This document shows, in pieces, positions 1 to 10,860 of a stretch of 64,000 nt of DNA. The notes beneath the pieces were generated by a model, which saw only the letters and a list, made by a program, of their open reading frames with translations, was not told the DNA's origin and searched no databases. The stretch spans positions 868,001 to 932,000 of the forward strand of contig JANHCV010000012.1 of NCBI GenBank assembly GCA_025594325.1, read 5' to 3'. Source of the DNA: Blastocladiella emersonii ATCC 22665 (Eukaryota > Blastocladiomycota > Blastocladiomycetes > Blastocladiales > Blastocladiaceae). Numbering within the stretch: position 1 is the stretch's first letter; each line of letters starts with the position of its first letter. Position numbers and translations under genes: made by a program.

Positions 1-590
1 GCGTCACGGTCAGAAGCGGAGGAGTAGGGCACCCACCTTGGCCGCCTTCATCGTGGTCGCGGTCGCGGTCGAGGTCGCTGGTGGTTGGTCGATGCGTCGC
101 CGATATGCGTGGGGGTGCGGAGGAGAAGGGCGGGCAGTTGCGCGGCGCGAATATTACGCGTGGAGGGGGCGGGAGAAGGGATGGGCATGGCGGAAGCCGG
201 GTGGGATCGCAAACACGGTGGGCGGTGGGGGCGGCGGGGCTGTGAGATGCGCGCGGGTCCGGCCAAGCGGGCGTGCGGGCGGCACGGTGCGAAGGCAGCA
301 GGCAGGCGGAGAGAGGCGAGCCGAGAGAAGCGCGGAGGAGGCAAAACCAAACCCGTCACGTGCGCCGAGGGACCCGGACGCGCGCGCCCCGTGGCTTGCC
401 TCCCGCGATCGCTTCTCCTCTTCTCCGCTCCTCCTCTCGTGGTCGCTTCGATAAACGTGAAGAAAGGTGAACTCGGGGGTGGTGATTAAAAGTACAGGGC
501 GGAGAGGGAATGGACATGGCACCCGCCCATCAAACAAGCCAAAAACTCGCGTCGCTCGCTGGAGCGCGTGCGCGCGCGCACCGATGCACG
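1..590. other. Left-edge region without a convincing gene
   Basis: GC-rich sequence downstream of malate synthase. Several overlapping open frames exist on both strands, but their composition (Arg/Ala/Gly/Pro) is what random GC-rich DNA gives and none shows a recognisable motif. A short GGTCGC/GGTCGA repeat lies near 50-80. It may hold the malate synthase 3' UTR. Confidence 0.5.
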
Positions 591-591
591 C

Positions 592-2298
592 TTACAGGCG
601 CGACTTGGGCGCGGCCGTGATCGCGTCGTAGCACAGCGTGGTGAGGAAGTCGGGGAACTCGCGGCCCTGGACCATGGCGTGGAGGTACGTCTTGGCGAGC
701 GGGATCTTGGACCGCGCAAACTTGTCGCCGCCGAGCTGCGTGGCCAGCGCGGCCACCTCCTCGTCGAGCAGCCCGTTCACGTACGCGGGGGTCACCGTGA
801 CGCCCTCGCGCGTCTGCACCGCGTGGCGCACCCACTGCCACAGCTGCGACCGCGAGATCTCGGCCGTCGCCGCGTCCTCCATGAGGTTGTGGATCGGCAC
901 GCACCCGGACCCGCGCAGCCACGCCTCCGTGTACATGAGCGCAATGTTGATGTTGGTGCGGATCGCCTTCTCGTCAATCGTCCCCTTGCACGCCGGGTCG
1001 ATCAGGTTGGCCGCCGTGACAACGACGTCCTCGCGCCGCACGTGCATCTGGTGCGGGCCGGGCATGTGCTCGTCGAACACGGCGCGCGCGAGGGGCACCA
1101 GGTCCGGGTGCGCGACCCAGGTCCCGTCGTGCCCGGCCTGCACCTCGCGCAGCTTGTCGGCGCGCACCTTGCCCATGGCCGCGTTGTTGGCGGCCGCGTC
1201 GCCCTTGATCGGGATCTGCGCCGCCATGCCGCCCATGGCGTGCACGCCGCGCTTGTGGCACGTCTGGATGAGCAGGCGCACGTACGCGTCCATGAAGGGG
1301 GTGGTCATGGTCACGTCGGCGCGGCCGGGGAGCACAAACTGCGGGTGCTGGCGCAGCTTCTTGATGTACGAGAAAATGTAGTCCCACCGGCCGCAGTTGA
1401 GCCCGGCCGAGTGCTCGCGCAGCTCGTAGATGATCTCGTCCATCTCGAAGGCGGCCAGGATCGTCTCGATGAGCACGGTCCCGCGGATCGTGCCGCGCGG
1501 CATGCCGATCCAGTCCTGCGCCATGTTGAACACGTCGTTCCACAGCCGCGCCTCGAGGTGCGACTCCATCTTGGGCAGGTAAAAGTACGGGCCCTGGCCA
1601 ATCTCCACCGACTTCCACGCCGTGTGGTAGAAGTAGAGCGCAAAGTCGAAAATGGACGCCGAGCACGGCTGCCCGTCGATGAGCAGGTGCTTCTCCTCCA
1701 TGTGCCAGCCGCGGGGGCTACATTCGTTCGAGGTGGGGGGTCGGTCAGCGTGGTTCATGTGAGTGAGACCAGAGGGAGGAGAGTAATAAGCGTACCGGAC
1801 GAGCAGAACCGCGACCTTGCCGTCGTCGCGCAGCTTGTACTCCTTGCCGTTGGGCGCCGTGAACGAGATGGAGCGGTAGATGGCGTCCTTCATGTTCTGC
1901 TGGCCGAGCACCACGTTCTCCCACGTCGGCGCCGTCGAGTCCTCGAAGTCGGCCATGAACGTCTGCGCGCCCGCGTTGAGCGCGTTGATGACCATCTTGC
2001 GGTCCACGGGGCCCGTGATCTCGACGCGCCGGTCGACGAGGCCAGGTGCCGGCTTGGCGCCCTGCCACGCCGCGTTGTCGCGGATCGCCTTGGTCTCGGG
2101 CAGGAAGTCGGGCAGGTGGCCCGCGTCCAGCTGCTGCTGCCGCAGCTGCCGCTTCAGCAGCAGGTTCTTGCGCGTCGCGTTGAAGGTGCGGTGCAGCGTC
2201 GCAACAAAGTGCAGCGCGTCGTGGGTCAGGATCCCGCGCGCCGCCTCGGGCACGGGCGCCAGGAGCTGCACGCCGGCGGGGAGGGTGGTGGTGGTCAT
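592..2298 (-). CDS. Malate synthase, peroxisomal (glyoxylate cycle)
   Basis: Condenses glyoxylate and acetyl-CoA to malate, the second committed step of the glyoxylate cycle that allows growth on C2 compounds and fatty acids. Two exons: the intron runs from 1795 down to 1718 (78 nt, donor GTACGC, acceptor TAG, phase 2). Splicing restores the family motif [16 protein letters not shown]. The intron is a multiple of three and has no stop, so an unspliced reading would look open. The spliced product is about 542 aa, the normal length for malate synthase A. Visible family blocks are [13 protein letters not shown] near the N-terminal third, [31 protein letters not shown]-type [16 protein letters not shown], and [10 protein letters not shown]. 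The protein ends in KSRL, a PTS1-type peroxisomal signal. A TATA box lies about 85 bp upstream. Identification is very secure. Confidence 0.96.
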   Translation of the reverse strand: MTTTTLPAGVQLLAPVPEAARGILTHDALHFVATLHRTFNATRKNLLLKRQLRQQQLDAGHLPDFLPETKAIRDNAAWQGAKPAPGLVDRRVEITGPVDRKMVINALNAGAQTFMADFEDSTAPTWENVVLGQQNMKDAIYRSISFTAPNGKEYKLRDDGKVAVLLVRYAYYSPPSGLTHMNHADRPPTSNECSPRGWHMEEKHLLIDGQPCSASIFDFALYFYHTAWKSVEIGQGPYFYLPKMESHLEARLWNDVFNMAQDWIGMPRGTIRGTVLIETILAAFEMDEIIYELREHSAGLNCGRWDYIFSYIKKLRQHPQFVLPGRADVTMTTPFMDAYVRLLIQTCHKRGVHAMGGMAAQIPIKGDAAANNAAMGKVRADKLREVQAGHDGTWVAHPDLVPLARAVFDEHMPGPHQMHVRREDVVVTAANLIDPACKGTIDEKAIRTNINIALMYTEAWLRGSGCVPIHNLMEDAATAEISRSQLWQWVRHAVQTREGVTVTPAYVNGLLDEEVAALATQLGGDKFARSKIPLAKTYLHAMVQGREFPDFLTTLCYDAITAAPKSRL

Positions 2299-2381
2299 GG
2301 TGTCGATGGCGTAAAGGGGGTCGCAGCGGGGAGGGTGCGAGGGGAGGGAGCGGCGATGCGGGGGCGGGGAACCGGCCGCTC

Positions 2382-2387
2382 TTTATA
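2382..2387 (-). promoter_or_regulatory. TATA box of malate synthase
   Basis: On the minus strand the sequence reads CGTATAAAGAGCGGC, about 85 bp before the ATG. The same 15-base core occurs at a near-identical distance upstream of the universal stress protein gene (43711-43716). Confidence 0.6.
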
Positions 2388-2828
2388 CGTTGCGTTGGGG
2401 GCGGCGAGCTCGGTCGGCCGCAGCCATCGGCGGCGGCGACCTTTCCGCAAAGGCGAGTGGAGTTCGGGCAGTCTCGGGCCGCGCGCCTCCCGCCGCGTCA
2501 CGCGTTGCCCGACGCGTGAATCTCATGCGCGCCCTGCAGACGTCACTCGCCCGTGCCCGGCGACTCCCGGAACGCGCCGCGCCCTGCGTTCCGGCGCCTC
2601 GGATCCGCATGATCGCGCGCCGCGATCCGGGCATCCCGGCCATCCCGAAATGCCCATCCGGATACCGAGGGCTGACGCGCCTGCCACGCCCATCGCGCAT
2701 CGTTTACCACTCTTACGATCGCTCCTCCACCGTCGCCGCCGACCGCGCTTGATATCCCCTCGCCACGCGCCGTGAGAGCGAGACGCATCTGCCACCACTT
2801 AACGCAACGGATCAACCTCCCCGCTGAA
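2388..2828. promoter_or_regulatory. Divergent intergenic region, malate synthase / NDUFA11-like
   Basis: About 440 bp separate the TATA box of malate synthase from the start of the complex I subunit gene. No coding sequence is convincing. It should contain the promoters of both divergent genes; no individual activator site can be named with confidence. Confidence 0.4.
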
Positions 2829-3474
2829 ATGACCGCCGAGGACCACGCTCTCGTCCCCGACCGCGCCTGCCTGCACGAGGCGATCCAGGTCGGCGCCGCC
2901 ACCGCGTTTGCCGGCCTGTTCCTCGGCGCCGCCGTCCTCGCCTACACGCACCAGCTGCCCGCCGGGTCCTCGGTCACGCGCTACCTGGCCTCGACCACGG
3001 CCCAGGGCGGTAGGCATTTCCCGTGAAAGTTGTGTGTGGGGATCTGGACCCTGAACTTGTGCAATCGTGTAGCGCTCCTCGGTGGCGCCTTCGCCGGCAC
3101 CTCGTGCGCCGTCAGCCAGGCGCGCCACGGCGACGACGCCGTCGGTGCCGCCGCCGGCGGGTTCGCGACCGGCGCGCTGATCGGTCTCCGCCGTACGACT
3201 GCCTCTTCCTCTCATCACGTCACGCACCGCTCACCCTCCGCGTCCCCCTGCACGTCTAGAGCGCAACATGGGCATGGTGTTCGGCCTCGGCACGGGCTTT
3301 GCCGCGACCGCGTACCTCTTCGCGCTCAACCAGAACTCGCTGCGCGGGCCCATCGGCAAGCTGTCGTTCGACGACCGCAAGAAGTGGAACCAGGACACGT
3401 TCTGGAAGAACCCCGTCGAGAGCCCCGCGTCGCGCGCCCTCGTCGTCGCCGAGGAGTTCCGCCAGCAGCAGTGA
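2829..3474 (+). CDS. Complex I accessory subunit NDUFA11/B14.7-like (Tim17 family)
   Basis: Predicted small membrane subunit of mitochondrial NADH:ubiquinone oxidoreductase. Three exons: 2829-3009, 3073-3192 and 3260-3474, both introns phase 1 (63 and 67 nt; donors GTAGGC and GTACGA, acceptors TAG). The spliced protein is 171 aa. It contains Gly/Ala-rich hydrophobic segments typical of the Tim17/22/23 fold: AIQVGAATAFAGLFLGAAVL, GALLGGAFAGTSCAVSQA, GAAAGGFATGALIG and MGMVFGLGTGFAATAYLFAL, followed by a hydrophilic C-terminal tail ending FRQQQ. The segment order, length and conserved small-residue pattern fit NDUFA11/B14.7; a TIM22-type translocase paralogue is the alternative. The ATG at 2829 is the first in frame. 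It faces Yae1 tail to tail, 83 bp between stops. Confidence 0.6.
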
Positions 3475-3557
3475 ACACTCGCCTTCCTACCTTCTACCCC
3501 ACCCGACCTCTCGATTGTTATACGACGGAACGAACATTGTTTGATTTGCAACGCGGA

Positions 3558-4179
3558 CTACTTGGAACAGAACGCGTCCACGTCCGCCCGCAGACCCGCC
3601 CACGACGCGACCATGGCACCGACGCGCGGCGGCACCTCGCCGAGCCCGTCAAGGAGGACCGACTCGTCGTACAGCTGCTTGGCCTCGGCCGGCGGGAACA
3701 CGCGCTCGACGCTGCCCATGGCCGCCGCGACCGAGGACAGCAGCGCGTTGCCGCGCGTCAGCCGGTCCGCAGTTGACGGGGAGGGATGGTGTTTCTGCGT
3801 CAGCGACAGGAGCAGGAGCGATGCGCTAGACAGATGGACGGGTGAGCGAGTGAGGAACGATGAGAGGGACAGGATGAGGTACCGCAGCTTGCCAACGAGC
3901 TTGCCCGCCTCAACGCCAAGCGCGCTGCCCGTGCGGAACCCGTCGTCGAACCCGGCCTGCATCGTCTGGTCCTTGCCCTCGATGATGCCCTCGCGGTACC
4001 CGGCCTGGTAGGCGTACTGTCAATGATCAACCAGCGAGGTGAGAGCGTAGGATACGCACATCCTTGTGCGCCTGGCGCATCCGCTCGTACTCGCGCTCGT
4101 ACACGGAACGCTGCCACTCGAGCTCATCGACGTCGCCCGCCCACGGATCCGTGTCGCTCTCGCTGCTGTAATCGCTCAT
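3558..4179 (-). CDS. Yae1-like deca-GX3 protein
   Basis: Yae1 partners Lto1 and delivers the ABC protein Rli1/ABCE1 to the cytosolic Fe-S assembly machinery. Three exons: 4179-4060, 4016-3883 and 3825-3558. Intron 1 (43 nt, GTGCGT...CAG) is phase 0; intron 2 (57 nt, GTACCT...TAG) is phase 2 and a multiple of three. The spliced product is 173 aa. The N-terminus is acidic (MSDYSSESDTDPWAGD), then comes the diagnostic deca-GX3 block with Gly every fourth residue: YQAGYREGIIEGKDQTMQAG continuing into GFDDGFRTGSALGVEAGKLVG. The C-terminal third is helical and ends AFCSK. Intron 2 is less certain than intron 1 because its acceptor was chosen only from phase agreement. The gene is divergent from the GPCR, with 247 bp between the start codons. 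Confidence 0.82.
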
Positions 4180-4426
4180 TTGTTGCGGGGAGTCTTGCTG
4201 TCGAAGGGGGAGCGGCGATCGGATGAGATGGGAGGAGATCACGTCAGCGGGCGAGGCAGCGAGAGACAAAAGTGTCTCGCACCTCAGCGCGCTGGCTGCC
4301 GCAAGCTTCCGCGCCGCGCTTCCGCCGCGCTTCTCCTTCCCGCAAAGACGGAACAGGCGAGCCGCTGGCCGGCCGCCCCATGAACCGCATGCAACGCGCT
4401 GCTGCCGCGACCATACCGGCCGCCCG

Positions 4427-7400
4427 ATGTTCGCCGCGTCGCCGCTGCGCCGCCGCTGCCGCCGAGTCCGCTGCGCGCTGGTCGCGACTCTCATCTTGTT
4501 ATGTCTCCTCCTGACGCTCGACCTTGTCACCGCCGAGGATGTGATCCGGATCAGCGTGAGTACCACTAGACCCTGCAACACTGCACGAAGCTGACGCCCA
4601 CGCCGAGCGTAGCTGGTCGCCCCGATGCGCGACGAGGCGCTGGTGCACGAGAACCACGCGGCAGCCGACGCGCTGCGGTACGCGGTGCGCGACGCGCAGG
4701 CCGCGGGGTACCTCGCGGGCGCGCGCGTCGACGTGGTCGTCACCGACACGACGCCGGTGTCGGGCACGAAGAGCGGCGGTGGGACGGCCATCTTTGGTGC
4801 CCTGGGTACGCCATCCACTCCCCCCTCACCACACCCCACCTAACTCTCGCTGCCGCGTAGAGGCCCTGCAGAACAACGCGTCAGCGATCGTGACGAGCAC
4901 GTCCGAGGACAGCAAGCAGGTGTCGCTGGTGACGGCGCCGCTGCACGTCCCCGTGTGCTCGTACCTGGCCTCGGCCGCCGAGCTCTCCGACAAGCGCCTG
5001 TACCCGCACTTTTTCCGCTACATGACGTCGTCCGAGACGCTCGAGCACGCCCTGTTCCGGTGGTGCCGCGCCTACGGCTGGGCACGCGTCGGGATCGTGT
5101 TTGACGGGACGGACTGGTTTATGGGCGGGCGTACGTTTTACGGTGTGCACTGCTTGGGCGTGGACTGACCCGAGACACTTTGTAGTGGGCGCCGCGATCC
5201 AGGCACACGCCGCCGACGAAGGCGTCGCGCTGACCGCGGCCGTGAACGTGCAGGGCGAGGACCCGTCCCCGTCAACCCTCGCCGTCGCGTACAACGCGCT
5301 GGTCGCGGGGGACACGTACATCCTGTGCCTCGCGCAGTCCCCGCGCGGCGCCGCACGGACACTCGCGTCGCTGTGGTCGCGCGGCTGGTTCAACTCTACG
5401 CAACCGCGCGTCGTCTTCACGTACTTTTCCCCGCTCGACGAGCTGCGCGCCGCGGACCCCGCCGCGTACACGGGGATCTTGGGGAGTTCGACGACCCTGC
5501 TCCCCTCGACGTGGGTGTTTGACGAGGTGACCATCTGGTACCGGTTCCTGACCGAGTTTTTCGGGAGGACGGGGCAGCGGTACCCGCACGACGCCGCGTT
5601 CCTGTTCGCCAACGCGTACGCGTGCGGCGTGTCGCTCGCCGTCGGCCTGCACCGGCTCGCCGAGCGGGCTGGGTCAACGGCGGCGGTCGCGCACCGCGTG
5701 CCCGCGGTGTTTGAAAAGTACGTCGCGTTCGACCTGTTCAACATCACGCCCGCCGGCGCGCCGGGGATCGCGTACCCGCTGCCGTGGCTCGACGCGCACG
5801 GCGACGTGGTCCCGTCCGTCTTCACGCTGTTCGCGCTCAACACGTCCGTCCCCGCCAACTTCTCGGGCGTGCCCGCGACGGACCCGCCGGCCTGGTACTT
5901 TTGGCTGTGCGGCGGCATCTTTGCCAACGGGACCACGGACCGCCGCGACTGCGCGTTCCCCGGGGGAACCATCCCGCTCGACGCGACGCGCAAGGAACTC
6001 ACGAACCTGGTCTGGTCCTCGCTCCGCGGCCGCCTCGTCGAATCCTTCGCCTGTCTCGCCGCAATCGTCACGCTCGCGTCGCTCGCCGCCACCGTCGCCC
6101 TGCGGAGACACCCGCCGTACACCCGGGCGTCGCTCACCACGCTCGTCGTCCTGCACGTCCAGGCGCTCGCGGCCATTGGGGCGGCGGTCCTGTTCGGCGA
6201 CCCGCCGTCCGCGGTCATGTGTAACGTCCGCCTCGTGTTCCTGACGTGCGTGCCATGCGGGCTCATTGCCGCGGCGGCGCCACGGATCGTCATGATCCAC
6301 CGCGTCTACCGGTATTATCTCGCCACGGTCGTCAAGCCCGCGGCCGCGGCCGCCGCGGCGGGTGGAGGCGGAGGGCGGGGTGGGAGAATCAAGCGCAGCC
6401 GGTTCCTGACCAACGGGTCCGCCGGGTCCGGTGCTTCGAGTAGCGGCGGGGGTGGGACCGTCCCGCGCGCACGCACGCTCAGTTCCATGTCCGCGGTCCT
6501 CGCGGGCGGCGGCGGGGCGCTGCGCAAGAGTATGGGGAATCTCGCCCGCGGGATCTCGTCGCACTCGCTCAACCTGCTCGGCCGCACCGCCGCGCCCGAT
6601 GTGACGCCAGTGACGGTCCCGCTGACCAACTCCGAGGAGACGACGCCGTCCGCGACCGCATCCAGGGAATCGAAGCGCGACGCCCCCGCGGCGACGGTAT
6701 CCCGGACCGTCGTCGCGTACGCGCAGATGCTCGACGGCTCGCGCCCGCAGTCCATGTCGCTCGCGACCCTCGCCACGCTCGCAGGTCTCGCGGTCCCTTA
6801 CACCGCCGCCGGCGCGTACTACGTCCTGGCGTGCGACGCGTCCGTGGTCCGCATCACGCGTTCGGTCTCGAGCTACAGCCTCGTCTGCCAGTGCCGCTCG
6901 CCCAACGACGCGTACGCAGCGACGCTCACGGGCGTGTTCGCGTTCCACGCGCTCGCGCTCGTGTTTTTGGGAGTCCGCGCCGCGCAGGCGTGGGACGCGC
7001 GGTTCAATCTCAACGAGACGCGCCGGTGGACGTTCGCCCTCGCGAACGCGACGCTCGCGGGGGTGCTCGCTACGGTCGTGATCCTGGCCGATGCGGTGTC
7101 CAGGTTTACCGGGTTCTTTATCTGCCTCATCGTCTACGCCGCGCTCACGTCGGTTGTGGGCGTGGCGGGACCGCTGCACACCAGGTGGTACCGCCAGCGC
7201 GCGCGGGCGCGGCGCGGGAGTGTCGGGCGGGTGGCGGACGAGGACGGAGATGGCGAGCTCGTTAACCGGATCGCGGGCCTGCGTGTACGCGCGGACCTCG
7301 CGGCGGTCGCTCGCGCGCGCGCGGCGTCGGGACGGGTCAAGCTGAACGAGCCAGCGCCGCCGCCGCCGGCTCCGCCGGTCATCGCGATCCCCGCGGCCAA

Positions 7401-8115
7401 ACCAGCAGCTGCGCCACCGCCGCCACCCGCGACCGCGGAACCTGACCCCGAGCCCGTCGCGACCGTCGCGCGCCACGTCACCCTCGCCCTCCCGCCGACC
7501 AACCCGCGCGCGGCGGGGACGGGGACCGCGCCGCGCGGGAGCATCTTCTACGCGTCGCCGATGCACCGGCGGCGGTCCGCGCTGTCGGGGCCCAGCAGCA
7601 ACCCGGCCGCGGCCACGCCGCCGTTGTCCCTCATGACGCTCCTGCGCCGGTCGTCTGCGATGCCTCCGCCCGCCTCGACCGCCGCGCTCCCGCTGCAGTC
7701 CGCAGCGGCGACTGCGTCGGCCGCGAGCTGGGAGGAGGTCGCTGAGGTCGACTACCTGACGGCGCGGTACCCCGTGCGCTTGGTCTGCACGTCGCTGTTT
7801 TCGCAAGAAGAAGAGGAGGAGGACGGCGCGTTGTGGTGTCTCCTGGAAGAAGACCCGACGGCATCCGCAAGGCAGGGTTATCTCGTGGTCCTGCGCGGCG
7901 GGGCGTGCGACGCGCAGTGGGCGCTCTCTGGCCCGCTGCGCTCGTTCGAGGTCAGCAACGCGGGCGACTGTGTCGTGGTGGTGCGCGGGCGGTGGTCGCG
8001 GCGGTCCGCGACGGCGGTCTTTGCGACCCCGGAAGCGGCGGCCGAGTTTGCGCGGCTGTTCCCTGCCGCGAGCGAGGGCGGGAGCGGGAGGGGCGCGTTG
8101 ATGAGCTTCATATAA
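4427..8115 (+). CDS. Class C (GABA-B-like) G-protein-coupled receptor
   Basis: Predicted plasma-membrane receptor, 1,173 aa. Exons: 4427-4555, 4613-4805, 4861-5130 and 5186-8115; introns of 55-57 nt with GTGAGT/GTACGC/GTACGT donors and TAG acceptors. Residues 1-36 form an Arg-rich n-region plus hydrophobic signal peptide ending LVTA. Residues about 40-470 resemble a periplasmic-binding-type ligand domain (ANF receptor), with LEALQNNASAIVTSTSEDSK and RAYGWARVGIVFDG. Seven hydrophobic helices follow from about 482 to 864; TM3 carries CNVRLVFLTCVPCGL and RIVMIHRVYR, and TM6 is preceded by NLNETRRW, both 7tm_3-like. Unusually, about 125 low-complexity Gly/Ser/Ala residues lie between TM3 and TM4. 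The 300-residue tail has Pro/Ala-rich stretches and a final segment (about 1047-1165) that may fold like a PH domain. The ligand is unknown. Confidence 0.85.
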
Positions 8116-8132
8116 CCCGTTCATTATATAAC

Positions 8133-9937
8133 TCAATCCCAGCCGGTCAGGACACCCGCGCCGGGCCCAGGCGCCGACGCGAACACGTACTTGTCGAGCA
8201 TCGACTCGGGCGACGCGACGCCGCGCGGCTCGTAGTAGTCGACGAACAGGCGGCCGACGAACTCGGGCACCTCGCGCGCGTCCGCCAACAGGTGCACGGT
8301 GCACCCGCCCCACCCGGCGCCCGTCAGCCGCGACCCGAGCGCGCCCGCGCGCTTGCCGACCCACACCAGCATGTCGAGCTCCGTGTGGCTGCACTCGTAC
8401 GGGTCCGTGCACGACGCGTGGCTCGCGTCCATGAGTTTCCCGAACGCCGCCGCCGGGTCTTTGGTGGATGTGAGCAGGTCCGCGGCGTCGAGGACGCGCA
8501 GCGCCTCCGACAGGACGTGCCGCGTCCGGGCGCCGAGCCGCAGCGCGTGGAATGTGACGGGGAACGCGGCCAGGTACCGGGTCCGGATCTCGTCGCGCGA
8601 CACCTCGAGCGCCGCCACGACTTCGTCGAGCGACCACTCGCCAAACTCGCCGCGGTTCCCGTGGAACAGAAGCGTCTCGGCCTGCTCGGCCAGCGCGCGG
8701 ATCGCTGCGGCGACGTCGCCCAGCGACTCGCAGGTCGCCCACGGGACCAGGTCCGCCAGCACCACGGGCCGCGGGTTTCCGTGCAGGTCCGGCACCGTCA
8801 GCGGCAGGTCCGCGTCCTTGGCCAGCAGCGCCGCCGCCAGACGCGTCTCGACGACGCGCAGGTTGTAGTTGCGCGGCGCCGTCACGTGCTTGTCGGCCGT
8901 CACCATCGAGTGCGCCACCACGAACACGCCCGCGGCGGGGAGCGGGAGCGGGTCGGCGCGGAGGGAGGGCGTGAAGTGCACCACGGCGGCCGCGCCGCGC
9001 TGGCCCATGACGGAAATCGACTGGTCCTACGTTCGTTGCGGGGCTGGTCAGTGAGTCGTCCGCGACGGTGCGCGCGAAGCAAAAGTACCATGCCGCCCGA
9101 GTTGACGCCGACGAGCCGCTCCGACTCGATCGCGATATTCGTGATCTTCTCGAGCGGGACGGTCCGGGCGCGCGCCGGGTTCGCCGCGTACAGCGTGGCG
9201 ATCACGGTCGCCACGATCATGGCCGACGAGCTCGATAACCCCGATCCGGCGGGCACCGTCGAGTGGATGCAGCAGAACAGGTCGTACGCGGGCTCCGGCA
9301 GCGCGAGCTGCGCGTACACGCCCTTGTACCCGGCCTTGAAGTAGTTGCCCCAGTCGAGCACCGCCGCGTCGATCGTGCAGATCCGCCCGCGGTTGTGGTC
9401 GTGGTCGAAATCGACCGCCGTCGGGTACCCCGCCGAACGCACGTGCACGCGCGGCTTCCTCGCGCCGTTGGTCCCCGAGGGGATCGGCCGCTTCGCGACG
9501 GCGATCAGCAGGTCCCGGTCAATCGCCATCGGCATCACCGCGAACCCCGCGTAGTCGATGTGCTCGCCGATCAGGTTCACGCGGCCCGGCGCCCGCGCGA
9601 TGAAGGCGGGGCGGCCGACGCCCGGGAATGCGGTTTCGAATGCCGCGACGAGCTCGGCGACGCGGCCGCGCTGCGCGTGCGTCCCCGAAGCGTACAGCGT
9701 CTCGAGGTCCGGGTAGATGGGCAGCGTGCGACCGGGGCTCGCGAGCGCCGCGTCCGCATCGTGGTCGGGTTTCGCAGCGAGACTCTGCGCCGAGGCGCGC
9801 GCGGGCGTGTGCGGGTGCGAAGACGACGAAGAGTGTGTGGCGAGCTCGTCGACCGAATCGGCGAGGAACCGGCTCGTCGAGCCCTTGACGTTGGTATCGG
9901 CGCTCGACTCGGACATGTTCGTTGAGGCTGCGAGCAT
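8133..9937 (-). CDS. Galactokinase (GHMP kinase)
   Basis: Phosphorylates alpha-D-galactose with ATP, the first step of the Leloir pathway. Two exons, intron 9088 down to 9027 (62 nt, GTACTT...TAG, phase 0). Splicing restores GVNSGGMDQSISVMGQRG, with the catalytic Asp directly after the junction. Other hallmarks: the galactokinase signature GRVNLIGEHIDYAG, the GHMP ATP-binding loop PAGSGLSSSSAM and the C-terminal motif LTGAGWGGCTVHLL. From the first ATG the protein is 580 aa; a second ATG seven codons later (9916) starts MSESSADTN and is an equally possible start. An unusually long Ser/Ala-rich N-terminus of about 85 residues precedes the core. The stop is only 17 bp from the convergent receptor gene's stop, so their 3' UTRs must overlap. 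It could also have a Gal3-like sensor role, but the kinase motifs look complete. Confidence 0.93.
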
Positions 9938-10379
9938 GGCGGCGATCGAGGCGTCAGGTTCGTGCGCTCGCGATGCAGCAAGTCGCGCGGGGAAGCATAC
10001 ATGTTTAAGTAGCGGATCAGGCTTCGTTGGGGGGTTGCGGCGAGGTGGCGGCGGCCGCGGCGGTCAAGTCGCCACGCGCCGCCCACCGCCGCCAAGACGC
10101 GGATCTCGGCGCTCGCGGGCGACTCGCCATGGCGGAAGTGCGGACGCGGACGCGGGTGAGCAATGAGGGCTCCCGTCGGGATGCGCGCTAATCTGGAACG
10201 TTGCAAAGTGTCTCCCTCGCTCGCGCGTCAAAAGCGGACCCGATGAGCGGCGCGAGACCCCACGTGATTGTTTGACGCGTCCGTCGCAGCGCGTATCGGG
10301 CCGCGGCCGCGCACGGTATCGAGCGTCGACGGGAAGACAGATATCGCTTTTATGAATGAATGACCCCACAACGAGGAGC
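9938..10379. other. Galactokinase upstream region
   Basis: No convincing gene. A TTAAAC-containing AT-rich patch at about 10000-10010 (minus strand CTACTTAAACATG) lies roughly 65-75 bp upstream of the galactokinase ATG and could be its core promoter. Confidence 0.35.
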
Positions 10380-10860
10380 TCAGGCAGTGAAACTGCCCAG
10401 CAGCTCGCCAAGGAGCCCGCCGGCCTTCTCGACCAGCCCGCCCTCCTCCTCAAGTACCCGCTGCCGAAGCGCTCGTACTCGCTCGGGTCGAACATGGGCG
10501 TGTCTGCCGGGAGCACGCTCTCCTCGGCCGCGACCGCCGCTTGCTCGTCGCGCACCAGCTTGCCCGTCGCCTGCGTCGCGAGCCCGCCCGCGGGTCCGAA
10601 CAGGCCATTCGCGCGCGCCGCGTTCGCACCAATGTCCAGGAACTCGGTCGGCGTGATCTTGCTGTCCTTGGCAGCCGATATCACCGCGCCCGCGGTTCCA
10701 AGTACGCCGGCGCCCAGCGAGGCTGCCGCGCCAATCATGGCGCCGAGGCAGAGGCGGCTGCCCCGCTGAGGCTGCTGATGGGGCTACTGAAAACGCGACT
10801 GGTTGCGCTGCTGCTGCGCGAGAGCCTGTTGCTGCTCGAGGAGCGCCGCCTTGCGAGGCT
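10380..10860 (-). pseudogene. Decayed paralogue 1 of a glycine-zipper-like family
   Basis: First of three tandem paralogues (see 11776-12663 and 13238-13927). The conserved core is clear: IGAAASLGAGVLGTAGAVIS, then TEFLDIGANAARANGLFGPA, then TGKLVRDEQAA. An N-terminal Gln-rich helix (RKAALLEQQQALAQQQRNQ) ends in an in-frame TAG at 10784, which separates it from the core, and no ATG precedes it in frame. After SGYL the frame is shifted by one missing base: the other frame continues EEEGGLVEKAGGLLGELLGS and then TGA at 10380, matching the family's C-terminus. Three independent faults make a pseudogene the best reading; base-calling errors could explain one or two of them. A product starting at the ATG at 10738 cannot be excluded. 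Confidence 0.6.

Noticed and set aside
568-2775. A 735-codon plus-strand open frame opposite malate synthase
   Set aside because: It is antisense to a secure gene and is rich in Arg, His, Val and Leu, as expected for the mirror of GC-biased codons. No motifs.
5674-8742. A 1,022-codon minus-strand open frame opposite the GPCR and the galactokinase end
   Set aside because: Arg/Gly/Asp-rich mirror of high-GC codons crossing two real genes; no domain.
10356-10769. Plus-strand open frame across paralogue 1, similar to antisense frames over the other two paralogues
   Set aside because: The resemblance follows from the conserved minus-strand coding sequence; no start, motif or context of its own.
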